Assembly: GCA_964006375.1 (NCBI GenBank)
Contig: OZ023264.1
Coordinates: forward strand, 177,947,131-178,011,130
Length of the DNA stretch: 64,000 nucleotides
From: Tillus elongatus
Taxonomy: Eukaryota > Arthropoda > Insecta > Coleoptera > Cleridae
Direction: 5' to 3'
The translations under genes and the position numbers were made by a program. The notes under the pieces were generated by a model that searched no databases, was not told the DNA's origin, and saw only the letters and a program-made list of their open reading frames with translations. This document shows positions 22,598-36,905 of this stretch, piece after piece (positions within the stretch are counted from its first letter, which is position 1; the number at the start of each line of letters is the position of its first letter).

Positions 22598-23127
22598 TCG
22601 TCCATCCCGGATGAACCACTACGCGATGTCTTAGCAGAAGCTAGTGGGAATGTTTCTCCATAACAGAAGCAAGCAGTGGCTAAATTGCTGTCCAAATATC
22701 GAAACGTTTTCGTAACCGACAGGAACGATTTTGGAAGAACAGACCTAGTACGCCATCGCGTTGAGACTGGGACATCTGTACCAATCAAGCAATCACCGCG
22801 AAGGGTACCATTGGCAAAACAACAGGAGGTTGAGACCATGCTAAGGGAGATGGAACAGGCACGAGTTATAGAACCATCGCAAAGCCCTTGAGCCCCTCCA
22901 GTATTATTAGTTAAAAACAGAGATGGCTCCACGAGGTTTTGTGTAGATTACCGCTGGTTAAACGATGCCACTAAGAAAGACAGCTATCCACTTCCCAGAT
23001 ATGACGATACGCTTGATACACTGGCAGGTGCAAGATGGTTTTCGACACTGGACTTGAAAAGTGGCTACCGGCAAGTCGAGATTGAGCCCAAAGACAAAGA
23101 AACGACTGCGTTTACCACTGGTAAAGT
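22598..23127 (+). pseudogene. Gypsy/Mag-type reverse transcriptase fragment
   Basis: Read in one plus frame: SIPDEPLRDVLAEASG, a stop at 22662, KLLSKYRNVFVTDRNDFGRT, QSPRRVPLAKQQEVETML, a TGA in place of the conserved Trp before APPVLLVKNRDGS, then RFCVDYRWLND, KDSYPLPRYDDTLDTL and WFSTLDLKSGYRQVEI. The first catalytic Asp (TLDLKSGY) is present. The frame breaks off after TAFTTGK, so the YVDD box, RNase H and integrase are absent. It could belong to the same family as the gag-protease remnant at 4335-5718. Confidence 0.85.
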
Positions 23128-23754
23128 CGTAAGTTATCTATTACAATTATCATTTTCACAATGTCAAATAGATCTAACAATGCAACTCATTAAATTTTTC
23201 CTTTACAGGAATTTCAGCTCGAGTCAAAAACAAGTTTAACCTACATTTAGTTTTCACGTTTGTCGAAATCTAGACACAACGGTAACAAATAAATCTAGTT
23301 CAATTGCGGTAAACAGTTGAAATAAAAACTTTAAAAACTTGCAGACCGGTGAGCGATAAATCCATTACGAATGTCAACTTATGTTTGAAATTTTGTAGAA
23401 TCGTTTCCCGCTAACAATAAAACTAAACATTAGAAGAGAGAGAGAAAGAGAGGGGAGAACAGAGAGATGTGTTAGAGTGGAGATCAATAAAATCATCTCG
23501 GTGGCTGGCGTCGAGATCGGGAATGAAACACGTGGTTGACTGAACGAGTCCTCTCGCATTGTTGCGGATATTGGATGAATGTCGAGATAAATGATCAGGA
23601 AGTCGGTTAATCCGATTGACTATTAACTTTATATTAATGCACGGTAATTTATTTAGATAATTCGATAAAAATTTAGCTCATGGTGTATAACAAAAACTGT
23701 TCCTGTTCCTTTTTCTTAATTAGAACAAAGTTTAGCTATTATGTTTTTTTATTT
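23128..23754. other. Unassigned sequence
   Basis: No gene recognised. A GA-rich microsatellite lies at about 23432-23470. Confidence 0.5.
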
Positions 23755-24079
23755 ATTTCAACAACACACTACGAGTTACAGCCTAAATACTATCGTACCG
23801 TGGGTGTCGACAAGGAGGAAAGAGGCAACTTGTTAATTCTCGACTTGAAGGTTTGGAGGTTCGGAGGAGAAGGAAAAACATCTGCTGGCAAGGAATTCCA
23901 CAACTTGGAAGTCCACGGGACAAAAGAGCGGGCATCAAGATGTGCTATGTCTGGTGACCTAGACAGTAAAAGGATGCATTCGCTCTGTTCCTCTGGTAGA
24001 TATGTTGGGGGCAGCAGGTGGATGAATTATGGAAGAAAGCTCCTGTGAGCAGTGCCCGTGCAGATATCTATAAAAGAAC

Positions 24080-24142
<63 letters not shown>

Positions 24143-26870
24143 CACCAACGGCACGTCGGTGGGCAATGAATGGCAGCCTTTGGGTGAGGGTAGGGTCACC
24201 GATGAGACGTATATCTTTCTTCTGAATGGAGTCCAGGATAGCGAATGTAGAAGCGGCAGCGGCACCCCAGATGTGGAAGCAGTATTCGAGGTTTGGCCTC
24301 ATTTGTGAAGTATATAAGGTATAGAGAGCTGGTAAAAAGTATTTGCGAGCCCGGAAGAGGAAACCTAATTTCCTAGCAGCCGCTTCTGCAATCGATCCAC
24401 AGAAATGCCAACAAGTGAAAAGGACTCATTACTTTGAATAACTTGGTTGTTCGTTGTGATGGGTCTAGAGCTGGTGTACATCTTATGAGATAGAAAGCAA
24501 GACTGAGATTTGGTGGACTTGAATTGTACAAGATTTCTACTTCCCCAGTCTAATATTTTTTGGAGATCCACAGAGATAGAACCCTCCATGAGTCTGCGAT
24601 CCTCATCTAATTGGGCTAAAAAGTCAGGCTTAGAATATTGTATATTTGAGTGGAGGGTGCTGTCGTCCGCGTAACTGTGAGCTGGGTTGGATGTGCTAGA
24701 GGGGACGTCATTGATGTGGAGAAGAAACAAAGTAGGGGCTAAAGCTGAACCTTGAGGAACTCCTGCATTAATTGGATACAGTTTAGAGGAATGGCCATCC
24801 ACGACAACAGAAATGCTCCGGTTGGAGAGGAAATTTGCTGTCTAGCTACAGAGTTTTGGTGGTAGGCCATAAGCCGGAAGTTAATTAAGCAGCGCGGCGT
24901 GCCAGACCTGGAATGCTTTGAATACGTCTAGAGAAACAATCTGTTCACCGTGTAGTTCCATTGACTTGTTCCAAGAATGGGTGACAAAGGAAAGGAGGTC
25001 GGCAGTTGATCTGCGCTGACGGAATCCATACAGCCTGTCGTTGATAAGACTGCGTTTTTCAAGAAATTTTGGTAATTGGGTGTTTATATACTTTTCCATC
25101 ACTTTAGAGACGACTGAAAAAAGAGAAATAGGCCTGCAGTTGTTAGGAAGCGCTTTGGATCCTTTCTTGGGGACGAACTGTACTCGAGCAGTTTTCCAAT
25201 TACTAGGGAATATGCCTCTATTGTAAGATGTCTGAAATGGACGAGTCAAAACAGAAGCAAGTTCTGGTGCGCATTTTTTGAGAACAATTTCTGGGATCTC
25301 AGCAACGCCCGAGGCTTTCCTGGTATTAAGAGAAGAGAGCATCTTTCGTACTTATTAATTTGGAAAATGATATACGTCATTTTATGCGCGACATTGGGGA
25401 CTGTTGGTGGTTGAACATTTGGAGGTGGGTTGAGAGTAGAATTTCCAGCGAACAACGAGGCAAAAAGTTCAGCCTTCCCCAGGGCGGCAGAAACAATTTC
25501 ATACCCTGAAACAAAAGGTGGGAACGTGCTCTCGCAGAAGTTATACCCAATCGATTTAGCAAGAGTCCAGAAGAGTTTGCTGCCGTTGGAGCTTGAGAGG
25601 ATTTTGTTTTTTATGTGGTTATTAAACGAGTTTTTTGCCTCAGAAAGAATGCGGACATAGCGGTTTCTTACGTCGTTAAGTGCTTGACGGTTTTCTTGAC
25701 TGGGATTGTGTAGAAGCGTTTTGTGAGCTTTGATCTTTTCAAGCTTGGACTTGTCACAGTATTTAGAGAACCTGGGCTTTTTTGTGGCTGAAGAGATTTT
25801 CTGTGTACGTGGAATAAATAATTCCATGCCAGCTTGAATGATTTCGGTGACGTTTTGTGAGATATCAGAGGGGTCAGGATGAGAGAAGCAGACAGACGCC
25901 CATGGAAATGAGGAAAAGTAATCCCGAATTTCGTCCCACTTCTCGGAGTTGTAGTGCCAAACAATACGTGGGTGTGATGACTGTGTGACCTCGAGTTGCA
26001 TTGCGCAGGAAGCAGTGACCATGCCGTGGTCTGAGCGACCAAGGGGGGCGGTGTCTGATGTCTTATAGCATTCAGGTTTTGTAGTAAGAAGGAGATCCAA
26101 GGGATTGGAGCTGTGTGTTGGGATGCGAGGAAAGTAAGTAGGTTGCTAAGCCATATTGGCTAAAGAAATTGCTGGCTGCAAAGATCTTAGCCATTCCTTA
26201 GTATAGACATTGAAGTCACCACGAATAGTGACCTCTGGGGAAGGATATTCACAAATCAGATGGTCGGTTTTTTCAGAAAGGTAGTCGAAGAGCTGGACAA
26301 AGTTGTTGTCAGAAGGTGACCGGTAAATGCAACACATGAATTTAGTTGCAGCTCTGAGAGAGAGTTTCATCCAAAGTATGTCTTTTCTTCCAACTTCCAA
26401 ATTGGGGAGTCTGGTGCAGGGTAGATTGCTCCATGCAATCTAAAGAAGTAACGAGCTCATACCCCGGGAATTTAAGGTGATTAGTGGCTGTTTTGGCACT
26501 GATTTGGGTTTCGGTGAGGAAGAGGAGTTGGGGTCTATTAGCCTGGAAGAAATGGTGGACGGAGTTCAGGTTAGAATTTAGGCCACATATATTCGAGAAG
26601 GATATGTTAAATCTTTATGCCGGCACACCCCTCTCCGGAGATCCGAATGGAGGCGTATTTTATCTCCAGAATCTTTTGTACAAGGAGGAGCCTTAATCAT
26701 TTTTGTTTATAAGGGAAACCGACTCATACACCAGAACCGGAAACGTCCATTGGCACTTCACCGGCTCCTTGTTGTAAGAGGTGGTACCTCCTCAGGCGTG
26801 AAAAAATCCTTTAATATCACGTCAAGGAAAAGTCCACTACCACCTACCTTTCCTAGCTTGATGTTTCTTA
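23755..26870 (-). mobile_element. Near full-length CR1/jockey-like retrotransposon, decayed
   Basis: This is the most complete copy of this family in the window, read on the minus strand. The 5' leader lies near 26870-26700. Endonuclease pieces follow (NICGLNSNLNSVHHFFQANR, PQLLFLTETQI, RGDFNVYTKEWL, LGRSDHGMV), spanning about 26600-25980. A linker holds HKTLLHNPSQENRQALNDVR. The reverse transcriptase (25342-24365) has KASGVAEIPEIVL, NCRPISLFSVVSKVMEKYI, SYADDSTLHSN. The thumb end has RPNLEYCFHIWGAAAAST, and the last block is LWNSLPADVFPSPPNLQTFK (about 23850). It has many frameshifts and stops. The 3' end is an AAATAAATAAAAAAA-type tail near 23755. There is no RNase H, unlike the I-type element. 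Confidence 0.85.
24084..24139. repeat. (GA)n expansion inside the retrotransposon
   Basis: About 28 GA repeats occupy the place where other copies have only a few CTCTCT repeats before the LFYRYLHGHCSE coding segment. This copy's coding microsatellite has expanded. Confidence 0.9.
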
Positions 26871-27780
26871 CACACGAATAAATCCAAACATTCCTCAAAT
26901 AAGCCTGTATTAGGACCTCTAAACCCCATCTTCGACGTCTGTTTATGTACTTTCAGTAATATGCCGTACTAAGAGTGTACAATTCTTATGAAAATTCACT
27001 ATTATAATGCACTTGCTGCATCCCGAAATTTTAACAATCTCCGACTGTTTTATAGCATTCGGTTACCTTCAAATTCAACTTTGTGCTATATTACAGTTAC
27101 AGTTAAGTTAGCATAAAAATTCAGAATGTGACACAAGGTTGCACGAACATAAACCAGAAAAAAATTATGAGCAAAAGGTAGATTGCTGACCCTTTTTTGT
27201 GTGCGTAGAAGGAAATCTCTGAAGAGATTATATAAAATATGAGGGTGAGAAACCTGCACTGCTATTCACAGACAGAGAACAACCGTACATTATGTAGTTC
27301 AGGAATTCAGCTACGGATGCGGGGATGTATTATTTACGGCCGGAAAAATAAGAGAAACCTTCCCAGTTTTGTTACACTTTGTAATTTGCTCAAAGGATTA
27401 AGAGATAGAAGCTTTCTAGAGCATTATTCACACATTAACATTAATATTTTAACTAACGATTTACACAGGTGCTTAGTGATTATTAGAGCATATAATATAT
27501 GTATATAAAATGCATACACAAAATATGCATATTTCGCATATATTTTGCAATTTTCTGGGCTTCTCCATATTTTTTGTAAATTACTGCGTATTTCAGGAAT
27601 ATGTAATTGATAAAAACCACTTCCATTTAAAATAAGGTTGATAACCGTGTTTACCTAGAATACTTTTCCAAATAATTCGCAAATCCTTTCGTTCCAGCTA
27701 ATATGATCAGAGTTTCTAATTTAGTGCTGAATTATAAGTGTCCTTTTTAGCCAATTGCCATTTAAAAAATTTGATCTTAG
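26871..27780. other. Unassigned sequence with one solo GCAGCAAG end
   Basis: A solo terminus (ATTATAATGCACTTGCTGCATC) ends at about 27023. The rest, 27024-27780, has no gene or repeat that I recognise apart from short AT-rich runs near 27485-27545. Confidence 0.5.
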
Positions 27781-27860
27781 AGAGGTATAAATGGTAAGAC
27801 TTTGCAAACGTTTTTTCAAATTGGCGCCAACTAGGGCCAAAGGAGCCCAAACCCAAGGTT
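27781..27860 (-). repeat. Small GCAGCAAG-family segment at retrotransposon junction
   Basis: GAGAGGTATAAATGGTAAGA and the following TTTGCAAAC..TTTTTTCAAA stretch match the palindrome-adjacent block seen at 39290 and 44645. The retrotransposon coding sequence begins right after it. Confidence 0.6.
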
Positions 27861-29120
27861 TCTTTAAACTTGCTCCTGTCCTGACTTGTCTGTTTCAGAC
27901 ATCTTACAATAGAGGCATATTCCCTAGTAACTGGAAAACTGCTCGAGTAAAACCCGTCTCCAAGAAAGGATCCAAAGCGCTTCCTAGCAACTACAGGCCT
28001 ATTTCTCTCCTTTGAGTCGTGTCTAAAGTGATGGAAAAGTATATAAACACCGAATTACTAAAATTTCTTGAAAAACACAGTCTAATCCACGACAGGCAGT
28101 ATGGATTCCGTCAGCGCAGATCAACTGCCGACCTCCTTTCCTTTGTCACCCATTCTTGGAACAAGTCTATGGAACTACACGTTAAATCCCAGATTGTCGC
28201 TCTAGACATATCCAAAGCATTCGACCAGGTCTGGCACGCAGCGCTTCTTAATAAACTTCCGGCCTATGGCCTACCACTAAAACTCTGTACCTGGAGAGCA
28301 AATTTCCTCTCCCACCGGAGCATTTCTGTTGTCGTGGATGGCCATTCCTCTAAACTGTATCCAATTAATGCAGGAGTCCCTCAAGGTTCAGCGCTAGCCC
28401 CACATCAATGACCTCCTCTCTAGCACATCCAACCCAGTTCACAGTTACGCGAACGACAGCACCCTCCACTCAAATATACAATGTTCTAAGCCTGTCTCTT
28501 TAGCCCAATTAGATGAGGATCGCAGACTGATGGAGGGTTCTCTCTCTGTGGATCTCCAAAAAATATTAGGCTGGGGAAGTAGAAATCTTCTACAATTCAA
28601 CTTCACCAAAACTTAGTCTTGCTTTCTATCTCATAAGAGATACACCAGCCCTAGACCCATCACAATGAACAATCAAGTTATTCAAAGTAATGAGTCCTTT
28701 TCACTTGTTGGCATTTCTGTGGATCGAAGTCGCAATTGGCACCAACATATCACATCAATTGCAGAAGCGGCTGCTAAGAAATTAGGTTTCCTCTTCCGGG
28801 CTCGCAAATACTTTTCACCAGCTAATCTCTATACCTTATAAACTTCACAAATAAGGCCAAACCTTGAATACTGCTCCCACATCTGCGGTGCTGCTGTCGC
28901 TTCTACACTCGCTATCCTGGACTCCATTCAGAAGAGAGCTATGCGTTTCATCGGTGACCCTACCCTCACCCAAAGGCTGCTATCCCTTGCCCACCGCCGT
29001 GCCGTCGGTGACCTCTCGCTTTCTTTTATAGATATCTGCACGGGCACTGCTCAGAGGAGCTTTCTTCCATAGTTCCTCCACCTTCTGCCCGCAACAGATC
29101 TACCAGGGGAACAGAGCGAA
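27861..29120 (+). pseudogene. CR1/jockey-like retrotransposon fragment (RT to C-terminus)
   Basis: It is on the plus strand and truncated at the 5' side inside the reverse transcriptase. It reads FQTSYNRGIFPSNWKTARVK, LPSNYRPISLL, one TGA, then KVMEKYINTELLKFLEKHSL, YGFRQRRSTADLLSFVTHSW, VALDISKAFDQVWH and AGVPQGSALAP. A 16-bp deletion near 28401 removes the FLLHIND start and shifts the frame, after which the YADD segment is only readable in pieces (GCG AAC replaces the GCG GAC of YAD). The thumb and the HRRAVGDLSLSFIDICTG end are still visible. Confidence 0.85.
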
Positions 29121-29524
29121 TGCACCCTTCTACAGGTCACCATGGAAATTTAAATCTGTACAACTTTTTATAATTTACCTACACTTTTTCACTTACTGAT
29201 TCTTTTCATCTTTCCCGTATGAGCGCCATCCACTCTTCTTTATCTAATGTACATATATGTTTTTTAAATACCCTGCTTTAAATGTTTGTCTGCCCTGACT
29301 AGCTCTGAATTTATTTATGACCGTTAACTAATCAGATTGTTGTTATTCGGATAAATTTTGTAGAGAGTTTTTGTATAAAAAATAATTAGACAAAAAGGAA
29401 ATGAAAGTTTTAAGACTTAATTCAATTTGAATAGCATATATGGTTGCTTGTTCTTGCCCTAACTTAGTGAAACCGTTCCATATTTAATACAGTCGTAGAC
29501 TTTTCCCGTGGCTCAGGGTCAGTT

Positions 29525-29527
<3 letters not shown>
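29121..29527. other. Unassigned sequence
   Basis: The first bases after 29080 still resemble the RSTRGTERMHP segment of the retrotransposon. Beyond about 29140 I recognise nothing. Confidence 0.5.

Positions 29528-29598
<71 letters not shown>
29528..29598. repeat. (TA)n microsatellite, ~70 bp
   Basis: A pure TA run at the border of a reverse-oriented GCAGCAAG unit. Confidence 0.95.
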
Positions 29599-29601
<3 letters not shown>

Positions 29602-30289
29602 GGTGAACAATTTACCAAAATTTAGGTCTGTACGTTTAAAGACAAAAAAGTTAGAGGCATTTAAAGAAAAAAAATTGGGGTTTTCCTCAAAACGTAAAAA
29701 GTCGCGATGTGAAACGTCAAAATTGGCAAAATTTAGACAAAGAACCTGAAACAAATACGGATTATGTAAAGAGTGTTCTGCGAACCCTTAAGTTTCAGCT
29801 GAGACCATCATTGCCCTTTATTTTAATAAAATATTTCCAGAAAATTCATTTCAAATAGACACTTTCTCTGATTCTTTGGAAGTGGCTTTAGTTAAATTCA
29901 TGGTTTAACGGTCTATAATTTTAAGCTAATTTTCATAGAAAAAATTCGTTATGAGGAGACCGCGGCTTTTGAATTCTAAAAAAATTTCTTCAAATGAGCG
30001 CAAACTAGGCCCCCTAGAATCCATATCCTGGTTTACTTCTGGTTACATATATACCGGATGACGCATTTCTACGGTAAAGCTCAATATCATTGTTATTATG
30101 CAAGATAAGAGAAAAAATTGTATACGTTGCCTATAGGGTGTTTTGAGCTGCATCTTATAAAATGATTTTGACAACCACAGCATGGCCCATAAGTAGTTGG
30201 TGATACCTACATTTTGTTTTTGAACATTCCTTAATGCATTTTTGAATTTTTCATAGAATTATGATGCTTTGTTTGTAAAAAAAATCGCG
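29599..30289 (-). repeat. Long GCAGCAAG-family unit, reverse orientation
   Basis: The reverse blocks appear in order: ACCAAAATTTAGGTCTGTAC, GGGGTTTTCCTCAAAACGTA, AGAGTGTTCTGCGAACCC, AGACACTTTCTCTGATTC, TTCTTCAAATGAGCGCAAAC and TATCCTGGTTTACTTCTGG. They lead into the adjoining short element at 30290. Confidence 0.65.
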
Positions 30290-30589
30290 ACGCAGTAAGT
30301 GCGTTCTTGTAGCGAATTTTCATTAAACGCTTCAAAATTCAATAACGAAATTTGCTATTAACCTAAGGTTCGTCAGCTAGGAAAAGAGTTTTCTCGGAAA
30401 TGTTTTAAGCATATTTTCGGAAAATTTTTGTACCTTTTTAAACAAGTTATGTTGGTAAAATATAGTACATTGTTCCTACTATATAGGTTATACCAGTGAC
30501 CAAATTGATTCCTGCTTGCATTAAAGAGATTTATTTTCTATTAAAAACATTTTAAGAAAATTCACTTCCATAACGCACTTGCTGCGTCC
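30290..30589 (-). mobile_element. Short GCAGCAAG MITE-like element (300 bp)
   Basis: The left end is GACGCAGTAAGTGCG and the right end is TAACGCACTTGCTGCGTCC. Its interior matches 8992-9297, including the ACTATATAGGTTATACC block. It has the same arrangement as 8434-9297, with a long reversed unit followed by a short element. Confidence 0.75.
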
Positions 30590-31541
30590 AGATTTTTTTT
30601 AAAATTTGTTGTGGTTATTTGGGTTCTCAAAGTGCACTTATTAATTAATTTAATATAATTACTTATTACTCAGACAATTCTAGTAGACCTTCTTTTTGGG
30701 ACACTTGTAGTTATGTTTATAGGAGAACTAAAAGAGAATAATATCATTTGTTATAGCCACTAGGAAATGGCTCTATCGCCTGCTCTTAACTTGTAAACAT
30801 GCAAAATAATTCAGCGGGATATTAAATGGATGACAGTGCTCTTCTTAGACAATAATATCCCATCTTCCGCATCAAAATATCAAACTTGTATAGAACTTAT
30901 ATTTTTCAAGAAATACAAGAGATTGTATTTCTCTTCAAAAATGCTGAAAGCAAGGGCGAAGTGCAATTCATCATCGTCTATTATTTCTTAATAAATATTG
31001 GCAGCCGCAGTTGTTCTTTTATTATCAGTAGATCTAAAAGGAACAACAAAATAGTCTTATACAGGCTGTTTCTAAATTGATGCGAAAAATTGCACAGGGT
31101 GATTTTTTGGCGAAAAATAAGGGGTGTCTTTTTTATAAAGTTTTTCTGGAAACCCCTTCTCCTCCAAGTTACAGCCCTTTGAAATTTTGGCAAAAAAAGT
31201 TTTCATTAAATTTCTCCGTTATGAAATAATTTAAAAAAAAACGAAATTTTGCAGATGCATAAGGCTGACAAAATGACAGTTTTAAATGGATTTTGTAACC
31301 CTATAATGTTATCATAAGAGTGAAAAAACCTACCCTTACATTATTTTTTATCAGTACTTTTTATTATGTGTACCATTTTCTATTTTAAAAAATTATTTAT
31401 AAAGAAGGATTCATTTAGTAACTTTTTTATATCTGGGCATTTTCTCATAAAATTGTTAGTTTCATCACAAAAAAATAAAATATTACTCAGATCGATGTCA
31501 CATGAATTTACAGTGGTTGTTATTTGTTGAAAAATCAAGTA
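30590..31541. other. Unassigned sequence with mariner-type ends
   Basis: At about 31062 TACAGGCTGTTTCTAAATTG, and shortly after CACAGGGTGATTTTTTGGC, look like termini of mariner-type elements. No transposase is readable downstream. The rest has no recognised content. Confidence 0.4.
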
Positions 31542-32386
31542 CCCTAACCAGAAAGCATGAAGAGTCTGATTGCATTATTAGCGAATATTTTGTAAAACGA
31601 AAAATTGATAGAAGAAGTGATATACAGGTTGTTTCAAAAGTGATGGTCTATGTTGCAGATGCACATTCACCACAAAAAAATAGACTATTTTTTCATATAA
31701 ACATGGGTCCGCAAATACTCCGTTTTTTTAAATACAGTGTGTTAAAGTTATTTGTTTTTGTCAGTTTTTCACGAATAAGTACGAGTCAAATTAAAAATTT
31801 GACGTGAAAATTGGCATGTGGGGGTTTTCGAGGGCAAGAAATTTAAATATGTTATTGTTAATAACACTGCTGGCAGAGGGCGCCACCCGTAAGACATGAC
31901 TTGCATTCAATTGGCTATAATTTTTGGCACCCAGTAATATCGACCTACCGTATAGCTACATTGCAGTCCTTATCAATTGTTAGCAAAAAATTTATACTTG
32001 ATTTAAATCTCTCAAACACACCATTTTCGAGATATTTCAATCTTTGTATGTCGATGTCGCTCAAAAATTAATTCTGCGACAAATCATAGGAATACATTTT
32101 TCACCTTTTAATTGCTATCAGTATGTATAAACTTAATTTTCTTATTCTCTAGTTAAAAATTAAAATCTTACCAGAAAAAAGAACTGACAAGACACAATTA
32201 TGAAGATAAAATAAAAAGCCATGATAACAAACTTTGAACAAACCATTTAACAAAGTGGTTTCCATCGTTACGGGACTTGACTTTTGCGTTTTCGTCGTGA
32301 CATATACTACATTTGACTTTTACGTTTGAGATTACTCACTATTTTTAAGTAATTAATTGTATTGTCCGTAAATTTTCTAATTAAAT

Positions 32387-33627
<1,241 letters not shown>

Positions 33628-34246
33628 TCAGGTATCATAAAATGTTATAAACTTTTTTATTTGTTGTTTTATTTGTTGTTAAAATTTGCAAACAATACAA
33701 TTATTTACTTGATAAAAATTAATTTTTGAGCGACATCGACATACAAAAATTGAAATATCTCGAAATGGTGTGTCTGAGAGATTTGGATCAAATATACATT
33801 TTCTGCTTACAATTGATAAGGACTGCAATGTAGCTATACGGTAGGTCGAAATTACTGGGTGTCAAAAAATTATAGCCAATTGAATGCAAGCATAGTCTTA
33901 CAGGTGGCGCCCTCTACCAGTAGTGTTATTAACAATAACATATTTAAATTTCTTGCCCTCGAAAACCCCCACATGCCAATTGTCACGTCAAAATTTTAAT
34001 TTGACTCGGACTTATTCGTAAAAAACTGACAAAAACAAATCATGTTAACACGCTGTATTTAAAAAACTAAGCATTTGCGGACCCATGTTTATATGAGAAA
34101 ATAGTCTTATTTTTTTGGTGGTGAATGTGCACCTGCAACGTAGACCATCATTTTTGAAACACCCCGTATATCACTTCTATAAATTTTTCGTTTTACAAAA
34201 ATTCGCTAATAATGCAATCAGACTCTTTATGTTTTCTGGTTAGGGG

Positions 34247-34975
34247 GTTGTTCATTGTTGTCTGCCTGGTGCTTTGAAGGTGAACATGTCCTTCAAGATT
34301 GGTATCTCGCGTAATACATCATTTACTACTTGCATTATTTGTTCGATTTGCAGTCATTCAACATAAAAAATCCTTGTTAGGGCGAAAGCTTCAGAAAATC
34401 TAATTATCATGTTTCATTGTAGAAGTAATTAGTCGTGAAAAACCGAGAGAAGGGCCTCTGTTTGTACAGGGATTAAACATGAAATTCAGTTTCGTAGTGA
34501 GCACCCTCGGGAGAAATCTGTTAATGAAAAAATGCGAAGTATATTAGCCGAGTGAAACCTGGCGCACCCCCCATTAGGCGGAGCTTACTAATAGCCGCGA
34601 CTCTTAGTTCATTAATTATCTGAAATTTTGCTCAGTACCTCTTTAAAATTGCGTTCTTTTCTTACGTTCATTATACACCTTAGCTTAAGCCTCTCTAGCC
34701 AGTCTGACTGTAACTATCAAAGTTTTTGTTTAATATGTTTTAGTTGTAGAGTTCACCATCACCTGCTGTGATGCTACCGTAAGAACAATAAAACCTCCTG
34801 CGACAATAGGCAGGTCGAACAATATTTCGATTTAAGTCATTTCTTGTCAGATTTCCCATGGTGTCTTTTGCTGTGGGAAATTGACAGAAATAAAAAGGGT
34901 AATATATTTCCCGATTTTCTACTGAATGTGTTTAATATACACTGTGGAACACCGTGTGTAAATGTATGTATTTTG
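34247..34975. other. Unassigned sequence
   Basis: No gene, RNA or repeat recognised. Confidence 0.5.
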
Positions 34976-35325
34976 TTTCATTAACCTCGGTCTATTTCCG
35001 CGACTTTGGCCAATTACCGACGTCAAGTGAGCAGTTTCACCTCACTATCCTAGAAAATTTACCCAATTCCAGCCTTTTTGTAAGGAGGGTAAAGATCTTT
35101 ACCGTTCCCTACCACGAACACAGGACCGACCACTTTACGCCCCCTTTGAAGGGCGGAACCTGCAGACACTCAACTTGCTCAAATACAATACCAAAACCTC
35201 GGTTGATGTTAATTTTACAGTATGTACTGAAAAAGTGAAAGCGGAACCTTGGGAATCGAACCCAGTACCCTTCAGTTCCGGGGCACACGTTCTTACCCCT
35301 GGATCACCGAAGCTCTGTTTGGAAA
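34976..35325 (-). mobile_element. tRNA-derived SINE, nearly complete
   Basis: Reverse-strand reading starts with a tRNA-like head. An A-box-like GATCCAGGGGTAAGAACG is followed about 35 bases on by a B box (GGGTTCGATTCCCAAGG). The body contains ACCGAGGTTTTGGTATTGTA, CCGCCCTTCAAAGGGG and GGTCCTGTGTTCG, and the tail contains TTGGCCAAAGTCGCGGAAAT. The boxes suggest RNA polymerase III transcription from the head. Confidence 0.8.
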
Positions 35326-35344
35326 AAATCCAGTATCTCAATTA

Positions 35345-36110
35345 TTGTGCATATTTATAAAAAATCCCGAAATACGTGACTTTTAGATTCAAAATGCCAT
35401 CCTGCAACGTAAAAAGTTTACCCCTACATTTAGCCCCCTTCCAGTGACAGTTGTAACCCCCAAATTTTTAAATAGGAAATAGGATCCTGTGATGCCTCAT
35501 TTGAAAATTCTTTTCTTCTCCATTTAAAAATAATCTGGTTTTAAAATTTAATGCAAAAATTAACAGTAGGCAAAAAAAATAAGTTCAACTGATTAACGAG
35601 CTTCGCTACAACACTAGAAAATTAATAGCTAATCGCCTTTCATTTTTAAGGAATTTTTATTTTAAAAAGAGTAACTAATATAGAGGTATCGATGGTGAGA
35701 AGTTCACCAAATTTATGTACAGGGTGAGTATTATAAATGATAACCCCCTTTTAGTTTCGTTATTTCTGGGCGAATTGATTCGTTCAAAAAATGATTTTGA
35801 ACAATTTTTTAGATAGTTTATGACTCTGCTATCGCTTTTCAAGAATTTTAAAAAATGTACGAGGTGGAACAAAAAATATAATTTTTTTAAATAGAATACC
35901 CTGTATTTTTTTACATATTATAATTTGACGATTTTTTTTCTGATTACAAAAATATATAGTTATAGTACATTTGGATACGCAGTTTTTAAGTTATGATGAA
36001 ATATGTAAAACGACAAATCTGTTTACGTATTACTCAATAATATACGATGTAGCCTTTGGAAACAAAATTTTAATTTTGTATACAAACGTCAAACTAATTA
36101 ATTAATGCAG
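35345..36110. other. Subterminal parts of mariner-type elements
   Basis: 35360-35600 matches the subterminal region of the element at 63336 (AATCCCGAAATACGTG, GTAACCCCCAAATTTTTAAA, CCTGTGATGCCTCATTTGAAA). At about 35720 TACAGGGTGAGTATTATAAA is another mariner-type terminus. No transposase coding is visible. Confidence 0.5.
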
Positions 36111-36905
36111 TAGTCCCTCAAGGTTCAGCCTTAGCCCCTACTTTGTTTCTTCTCCACATTAATGACATCCTCTCTAGCACATCCAACCCAGTTCACAGTT
36201 ACGCAGATGACAGCACCCTCCACTCAAATATACAATATTCTAAACCTGTCTTTAGCCCAATTAGATGAGGATCGCAGACTCATGGAGGGTTATGTCCCTG
36301 TAGATCTCCAAAAAATATTAGACTGGGGAAGTAGAAATCTTGTACAACAACTCCACCAAATCTCAGTATTGCTTTCTATCTCATAAGAGATACACCAGCC
36401 CTAGACCCGTCACAATGAACATTGGCATTTCTGTGGATCGAAATATCAATTGGCACCAACATGTCACATCAGTTGCAGAAGCAGCTGCTAAGAAATTAGG
36501 TTTCCCCTTCCGTGCTCGCAAATACTTTTCACCAGATAATCTCTATACCTTATATACTTCACAAATAAGGCCAAACCTCGAATACTGCTCCCACATCTGG
36601 GGTGCCGCTGCCGCTTCTACTCTCGATATTCTGGACTCCATTTAGAAGAGAGCTATACGTCTTATCAGTGAACCTACCCTCACCCAAAGGCTGCCATCCC
36701 TTGCCCACCGACGTGTCGTTGGTGACCTCTCTCTTTTTTATAGATATCTGCACGGGCACTGCTCAGACGAGCTTTCTTCCATAGTTCCTCCACCTGCTGC
36801 CCCCAACAGATCTACCAGGGGAACAGAGCCTTGTCCATGTCGACGCCCACGGTATGTTAGTATTTGGGCTGTGAGACCTCGAGGTGCGTTGTTGAAATAA
36901 TAATA
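36111..36905 (+). pseudogene. CR1/jockey-like retrotransposon 3' fragment
   Basis: Starts inside the RT at VPQGSALAPTLFLLHIND and contains the SYADDSTLHSNIQYS box, DLQKILDWGSRNLVQ, HVTSVAEAAAKKLGFPFRAR, RPNLEYCSHIWGAAAAST and, with shifts, LAHRRVVGDLSLFYRYLHGH. A deletion removes the SNESFSL segment near 36419. The 3' end reaches GTTGTTGAAATAATAATAAA near 36905. Confidence 0.85.
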